Assembly (NCBI GenBank): GCA_022113835.1
Contig: JAILWY010000012.1
Coordinates: 8,928,001 to 8,992,000, forward strand
Length of the DNA stretch: 64,000 bases
Reading direction: 5' to 3'
Source: Atopsyche davidsoni
Lineage: Eukaryota > Arthropoda > Insecta > Trichoptera > Hydrobiosidae
The notes under the pieces were generated by a model. That model was not told the origin of the DNA, made no database searches, and saw only the letters and a list, made by a program, of their open reading frames with translations. Below, one piece after another: positions 57,703 to 64,000 of the stretch (position 1 is the stretch's first letter; every line of letters starts with the position of its first letter). Made by a program: the position numbers and the translations under genes.

Positions 57703-57743
57703 GTGAGCCGTGAGCCGTGAGCCGTGAGCCGAGCCGAGCCGAG
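57703..57743. repeat. (GTGAGCC)n changing to (GAGCC)n
   Basis: Four GTGAGCC heptamers run into three GAGCC pentamers. The island then continues with GT-rich sequence and two GCCGAGTGC 9-mers at 57882-57897. Confidence 0.85.
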
Positions 57744-59149
57744 CGTGCGGCGGTGTGCGTGCGGAGCGGCCCGCGCCGGTGTGCGCGCGCGTGTGCTGCA
57801 GGGCGGGTGTGCGAGCGCGCCTGTGTGGGTGCCTGCGCCTGTGTGCGCACACGGCACTGTGCACACGCCAGGGTCAGCGGTGCCGAGTGCCGAGTGCCGA
57901 GGGTAATGCCCTGCTCGGTGCTCACACCAGTGCAAGGCCACCAGGGCGGTAGTCATGGTGACGTGCCGTTCGCTTCCGCGTTATTTATTTCGCTCTCGGC
58001 GCTGCGCTGCCGCGTTTCGCGAACTCTCGCTCGCCCCGCGCGCTCGCTCGCGGTCGCTCGGCGCGCTCTCGGCAGAATTGATCGATATTACCTCCAAATT
58101 AATTACATTCTTGTCCATCTGGATGTTAATTTTGAACAAAAAACTGCCATCATCCGAATGAGTCTCGAACCTTTTCCCCAAAGAACGAGAGAAGAATGAA
58201 ATAATGAAAAATAACCCAAAATTTAATGCCCGAGTATTTCCAGAAAATCATTGCTGCAGAACCCCCCGAGTTCTTCGAAATCCCGTGGATCGTCGAAGAC
58301 GGGGGGGAGGGGGGCACTCGTTTCGGTGCAGCTAGTGAAGCTCGCCCTGTTCGATCGCGAGTCGTCCGGCTCCCTCCGAGCGTGCTTCGCGAACGCTCGA
58401 GCGGCCGTCGCTCGTTTGTGGAGCTACTAAAAATTGAAACGAAGGGAAAAATTCAAAACGCCCAATACTGACTCGCGAACCTGATCCCTCAATAATACAA
58501 CGGCTGTCCGAAACCGGCGCTCCCGCGATGAAGAAGTAATAAAACGTGTCAGCCGGGCGTCTGGGGCTCCGGGTCGGGTCGGGGGCGGGGGCGGGGGCGG
58601 CGGCGCGTTACGCAACCTCCCTCCCCCCCTCGGTGACGTATGGCGAGGGAAGTCTTCGAGACGTCTCGACGTCTCCCCCGCCCCGCCCCGCCCGCAGTCG
58701 CCCCGGCGGGAATTATCGTATCCCGGATAGCCTATAATGATTTTCCAAATTTAATCTGAGGGTTTCGTTCTTTCGATTCGTTTCGGGCAAAACTGTCCGG
58801 CTGGATCGCGTCTCGTTCGAAACGCTCTCTCGAGCGGATCGGTTCTCCGACGCGATAAAAATGATACGCGCAAAGTGCGTCTCCCCGGAGCGTCGACGGC
58901 GGAGCGTTCGTCTCGTCGCACTTCGGTCCCTGCCGAAATCGATGTCACGGTCATGGAAAAGAGATGATCATTTGCATACAAAAATATGGACGCACTATAA
59001 TCATCAGCGGCGAGAAAACGAGCCGCGGCTCCGCCACTCCCTGTTATGGATGTCAGATTATGTGGACTGAATGCGAGTGTGGGCCTCCAAAAGTTGCGCG
59101 CAAATACAAACGCACACACGCAAGCGACAACGTGTTATCGCAGCGCCGC

Positions 59150-59185
59150 GAGCGAGGAGCGAGGAGCGAGGAGCGAGGAGCGAGG
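59150..59185. repeat. (GAGGAGC)n heptamer repeat
   Basis: Four to five tandem copies of GAGCGAG/GAGGAGC in a GC island. Confidence 0.85.
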
Positions 59186-59546
59186 GCCGAGGCCCGCGGC
59201 CCGCGACCGGCGCCGTCCCCGCCCGGGCCGCGGCCGGCTGCAGCGAGAGGGACGCCCCTCGCCGCCTGCCTGATCGATGCAATATTGACAGGGCGATCGT
59301 GTTTCACGATAGCAAACTATATTTAAATGAGATGCTTGCGCCCGCTTTTCTGGTAAACGGCCAATCGGGCTGTCGTTGTGTTTAATGTTTGTAAGAATAC
59401 AATGTTATTAAAACGAAAGTCCATCGTTGTGAACTCGCGTACTTGCAAGACGCGCTTTGGATTTTCACAGCTGCGTGGTGCGCGGCAGGCCGTGCAGGCG
59501 CATCCGCTTGCATAATGCGTGGCGGCCCGCGCGGTCAAGGCTCGGC

Positions 59547-59640
59547 CCGCCTCGCCTCGCGCCTCGCTTCACGCCTCGCCTCGCGCCTCGTGCCTCGCCT
59601 CGCCTCGCCTCGCCTCGCCTCGCCTCGCCTCGCCTCGCTC
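59547..59640. repeat. (CGCCT)n pentamer repeat
   Basis: Irregular CCTCGCGCCTCG copies followed by about nine perfect CGCCT units at 59592-59639. The frame reads Leu-Ala-Ser-Pro-Arg repeats and has no coding meaning. Confidence 0.9.
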
Positions 59641-60339
59641 TGCGCCAAACCCCGGCGCGGCGGTGCAGCGCCGCCGCCTGCCGCACGCACCCACACAGCC
59701 GCGGAAAGCTCGTGGCGGTCGCTTTTTATAGTGTGGATTATTACTTTGTTTATCTCGAGGAATCTAGTTGCGAGTTTTTTGCACTGTGCCATTTGCCAGG
59801 CACTATTATTCCACTGACGGTTTTGTTCCTGCGAATAGATCGGATTTATTGCTTTTTAGTCGCGGTTTTTTTGTATGCAAATTATTTTTTAACTTCGGTC
59901 GCGCGATTGAAGTCTACGCCGTACTGCGTAATTGTTAGGTTATAATTGACAATAAATGATTTTTTTTCAGGATGAAATCGCAGAATCTTCAATCGGAGAA
60001 TCGGGGAGATCGGCCGGTACCTATTTTTCAGTGACCCGATAATATCGTTTTGATGATTCCCTCGTCCGCATAGATATTGTATTATTTGCTCATTTTAAAA
60101 TACATTATCTTCGGTGCCCGGCCGTCCCGTATTTCTTCCGATAGTTTTTCCGGAGAGCTAATTGTAATTTTTGTTTTTTTGGTATTCAGTAACATCGCGG
60201 AATGGAATCTTATCGCTCAATCGCTTATCGCCTATGAGCACTATTGCGAAGATATAAACCTGTCGATTCATTTGCTGCAATAACTATTATCGCGGCCGGG
60301 GTGGAGTGGTGGATGCGAGCGCGCCGCGCTGCCCCGGCG

Positions 60340-60384
60340 CCCTCGCCCTCGCCCTCGCCCTCGCCCTCGCCCTCGCCCTCGCCC
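60340..60384. repeat. (GCCCTC)n hexamer repeat
   Basis: About seven tandem GCCCTC units, reading Pro-Ser on one strand and Glu-Gly or Arg-Ala on the other. Confidence 0.95.
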
Positions 60385-63300
60385 GGCGCCCTGGGAGCGC
60401 GCTTACCGGAATGGATTGCGAATGAGCGACTTCTGGAGGAAAATCGAGAATTCGAATTGGGCGGCATTCGCGCGCTCTCTCTGACGGGCCCGCGCTCTCC
60501 GCGCCGCGCTGCACGCCTCCGGCCCCAGCAGATGCTCCGAATTATTCTCACTCCTAGATGAGGTTCATCGACTCCCGACTCCGCCGTTGCCCGCGCGACG
60601 TGCTCGCGGGTGCCAAAAATTCAAACACACTCGGCTCGCTCGTCCCGCTCCGTCGTGTCGCTCGTGACGCATGCGACGGCGGCGCAATAATTACTTCGGT
60701 ACGATAGGAATTTAAATTTGAAATATTATCGAAACGTTTCGAGAACGGCGGGATCGCGACGAGTTCGACGGCTCCGGAGAAGCCCGACGCTCTCGGGCGA
60801 GGCGGTGCCCGGCGCTCTCCGTTTTGGCCGGACGGCTCCATTTCGAGTCTGCCGGCGGTGGGCGGCGCGGGCCCGCGCGACTGCAGCCGCGGCCGATTCT
60901 CCGGACGCCGCGATTCGCGATATGAAATTTATTCTACACGAGCCGCAGGTGCGAGTCGCCAACGGTAATATATTGCCCGAAATCGCAATTTGTTATAAAT
61001 TTTTATACTCAATCTAGGAAAATCCGGTACAATTGAATGTCACATTTGGGACAAACCGCGAAAACGAGCGCGCCTTTTCCGCTGTCGGTTTCGATTAACC
61101 GAAAGCACAGCACACCGGAGGATCGAGTGATCGCTGTTGACCCGATACAGGCAAACAAACCGGGTCGAACTCGGTTTGAACAGTTGTTGACAGATTTTTT
61201 AGACTACTGCGGAATAATAGTCACAGAAAATTTATTTTCGGTACTGTAGATCTTCTGATTTATTGTTCAGTTATATATATATATATTTTTTTGCGAATAT
61301 GTCAATAGAAAAATAAATACCGATAATATTTTTACTATGATCGGCAACCGGGTGTCGCCCGAGCGTAAACAATGTCGTCAGCGGAACGGTTAAGCGAATA
61401 CCAATCTAGCGATGATAACCTCCGGACGCGCAGATGAGCTCCCCGCCGGTGAGCGCTCCACGCGCAGAGGACGCGGCCGCGGACACGTGTCCGGTGCGCA
61501 GCGAGCTCGGGCCTTGGCGGTCGCCCTTCGCCGGTCCGCGCCGGGTAGCGCCGAGTCTCCGCGGCCCGCCTCGCCTCGGCCGAGACCGCTTTTTTGTTGT
61601 TGTAGTTGTTAAGGTTGCCAGATGCTATTTAAATCGTGACGTACGATCGCATCTCCGAGCCGCGACTCCAGAAGACGCCGCGCCGCGCCTCGGTGCCGTG
61701 GAGACCCGCACATTCTTGCGAATAATATTTTTAAAAAATTCATAATATTTAAAAAGTAAGCGCGACAAGTTTCTCTAATTAATACGGAGTCGCGCGGGTC
61801 AGGTTCCGCCGGAGAAACCGCCGCGAAGACCTGTTCATTTTTCAACGTGATTATTAGTCCCTGCCTGCGTGCAAACTTTCGTATTGTTTTTGGAGATAGA
61901 AAACGCACATCCGACTCGCGCTTCGGGCGGGATCGCGATTGCGAGTGGGAACCGACAGTCGAACTTCGATAAGCTCTCGCGACCGGGCGCGATTGAAATA
62001 TTGCGCTAATGAAGTATCTCCAGTGCAAATATTGAGAAAAATTTGGGTAAACGGCTCGAAAATATTCCGTCTGAGCTTCGACGACCGGTCGTCTGGTTAG
62101 CGTCTCGACCGTATCCGAGCCCTTCGCCCCCTCCCTGGGTTATATGGAGGGTTTCCCGAATACTAAACTATAACCCGACTATCCGAGATCTTATCGCCGT
62201 GCTACTTTAGGAAACCGTAAAAGTCAAGGACGACGGGTACTTCCTTACGGCGACAGAAATCCCGCCAGTGCCGCTGCCCTGCCCCTCCTCCCCGGCGGAG
62301 GGACGGGCGGGGGTGCACGCTCGCCCGCGCGGTCGGCGGCGGTCCGCTGCATCGGTCCCGCGGTCAGCACTTCGCGGCTATTGATAGCTCCGCCGAAAGA
62401 TGATTTTTTGCCTGCAAGTTCAAGTGCGGCCATTCCGAAATAGCCGGGTGCGGCGGGGAGCTAGCCCGGCTTCCTCGGGGAGCGGGGAGCGGGGAGCGGG
62501 GGGCGGCGGGCGGCGGCGGGCGCCAGGTGGCAGGGCGGCCTGCGCTCGATCGATTACGCGCGGCCCCGTGACGCGAGTGTGCCTATTGACCGATGCACGC
62601 GCCGCCTAACGAGCCTCCGCCCTCACCCACCCCGCCCGACGCCCTCCGCCGGGAAACTGCCCCCGGTCACGCCACATTCAAATTACTGCCTTAACCGTAT
62701 TCTGGCTGCCATTTCAGAGTATACCCCGACTCGGAGGATCGCGTGGTCCGCAGCCGCGATTTCGACGATTCCGACTCCGGGCGATTAATTTATTTTCAGA
62801 TAAATAATAGCATGACGTAATTTTATTGTCTGCAAAATCGAGGATGATTCTCGATGAGCCTTGGAGCTCTCTTCTTACTTATTTTTTTTTTCCGCCCCCT
62901 AGTCGGTTCGACTGAATATTTCCGGTGTTCGAATTCGAACTTACTCCTTCGCGGCCTGCGGAAGTGCGGAGGTGGCTCGACCGCATCGGGCATCGGCGAT
63001 GTCGGGACGATTCGAAGCCCGAGTCCCGAGGTTTTCAATTTATTCCAGCCGCGTTCTGGCTCGTCCCGGGACGTCGCTCCGAGGAAAGGAGACCGAGCGG
63101 ATTCCGCGTCCCCGATGTGATCCTTCGGCTACAATTTTCCACCGTTACTGAGAGTTTTCATCCGATATGAAAACGCCGCTCGACGAGCGAGGCGTCGATC
63201 CGAATCGTTTATTATTCCCCCGATTAAAATCGAAACGCAAAATTCACGAACAGTTCAAAGGTTGACATACCCTTTTTACGTGATCGTATCTACGAAACTC

Positions 63301-63412
63301 GACACATCTGTAATTACAAGGTAGCCCCGTTCGGCAATATTTCAGGCAATGTTTGCGGAGTTTCCCTGGGCGGCGAGCCCCCCCGGTAATGGGGCCAGGC
63401 ACGCACGCGGCC

Positions 63413-63452
63413 GGGCGGGGGCAGGGCGGGGGCAGGGCGGGGGCAGGGCGGC
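63413..63452. repeat. (GGGCGGGGGCA)n 11-bp repeat
   Basis: About three and a half tandem copies of GGGCGGGGGCA, followed by a C-rich stretch. The + strand fits a quadruplex pattern. Confidence 0.9.
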
Positions 63453-64000
63453 GGGGCCCGCCCCCGCCCCCCTCCCCTCGGCTCGCTCCCGGCGGTCGGT
63501 TACGATCTCCGCGGTTATGATACACGCTCTAAGATTACTCATCTTCGATACTTGCGTTAGATTATTGCTCGAGTTACTTTGTCGGAAGCCGGCAAATTTA
63601 TAGCGCGAGCATTGTAATTCCGCATCCTAAATTATTTATCAATATTGACTATGTCTAGAGATTATCGAATAGTATACGAGTAAATGTGAAGGGTGAATTA
63701 TCTACACATAAAATTTAAAAAGTTTATGTAATTTATCGTTTTCTTAATCAAATCTTGCATATATTATGAATATACTTGCATTCTCTAATAATTTATTTTG
63801 TGGGGGGTATATTTAGAGATAGAAATTGATGAATCAAGGCATGCCATGTGTTTGGCCGTGGACACCGCTCGTTTTGCCTACACTTCGGTGGGAAACGTGT
63901 TGCCCAGGTCAAACAGGCCAGATCATTTTGGTATTTTGTAATAAAATTTAGCCGTAATGTAACATTACGGACTGTTCGGTTCCTACTACTTGATGAGGGG

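Larger units (their letters stand above)
56631..59970. other. GC-island belt, third part, no genes recognised
   Basis: GC islands at about 57.29-57.46, 57.50-58.08, 58.28-58.72, 59.10-59.28 and 59.46-59.72 kb. Several are built of short tandem repeats listed separately. Frames of up to 162 codons are open on both strands at once in these islands and have no recognisable domain. Confidence 0.6.
60016..64000. other. GC-island belt, fourth part, no genes recognised
   Basis: GC islands at about 60.29-60.56, 60.58-60.96, 61.43-61.72, 62.20-62.77, 62.93-63.12 and 63.35-63.51 kb. Open frames are compositional and occur on both strands. The last 500 bases return to AT-rich sequence without features. 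Confidence 0.6.

Noticed and set aside
57515..58199. Frames of up to 160 codons on both strands
   Set aside because: Built of GTGAGCC, GCCGAGT and GT repeats; no domain and no splice evidence.

Overview
The window is animal nuclear DNA, most likely from an insect and plausibly a lepidopteran. Genes are split by GT-AG introns, both recognisable proteins are insect-like, and AT-rich sequence is dotted with very GC-rich low-complexity islands and small DNA-transposon remnants. The lepidopteran placement is an inference; the protein calls are much firmer.

Two protein-coding genes can be supported. On the + strand, positions 7020-36281 hold 14 coding exons of spire (spir), the actin nucleator. 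They join with consistent phase to 682 codons plus a stop. They encode the C-terminal part of the KIND domain, at least one WH2 motif, an acidic stretch, the Spir-box and a FYVE-like zinc finger. The first part of KIND and the usual start codon were not found and may lie to the left of the window. On the - strand, positions 41295-38507 hold four exons of the complete 272-residue mitochondrial Rieske iron-sulfur protein (RFeSP/UQCRFS1) of respiratory complex III. The two genes are convergent, with about 2.2 kb between their stop codons.

Region by region: 1-7019 is non-coding and rich in regulatory-type motifs (four perfect DRE or CRE octamers plus one more DRE) with a perfect 23-bp hairpin. 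7-15 kb holds the first four spire exons. 14.9-27.5 kb is a 12.5-kb intron with GC islands, a hAT-type MITE with an intact 8-bp target-site duplication, a second small repeat family, a hairpin and two or three possible alternative first exons. 27.6-32.5 kb is another intron with a pre-miRNA-like hairpin and a four-half-site nuclear-receptor-like array. 32.5-36.3 kb holds the compact 3' exons. 38.3-41.3 kb is the Rieske gene. 41.3-64 kb has no recognisable coding exon; it is a belt of about 20 GC islands separated by AT-rich sequence, with TA microsatellites and a striking G-quadruplex-type minisatellite at 56.3 kb.

No clearly new multi-gene system is visible. The best leads are the possible KIND-less spire start exons (matching splice phase), the three intronic or upstream hairpins, the 42-bp higher-order G-rich array, and a 9-mer (GCCGAGTGC) that recurs across GC islands.
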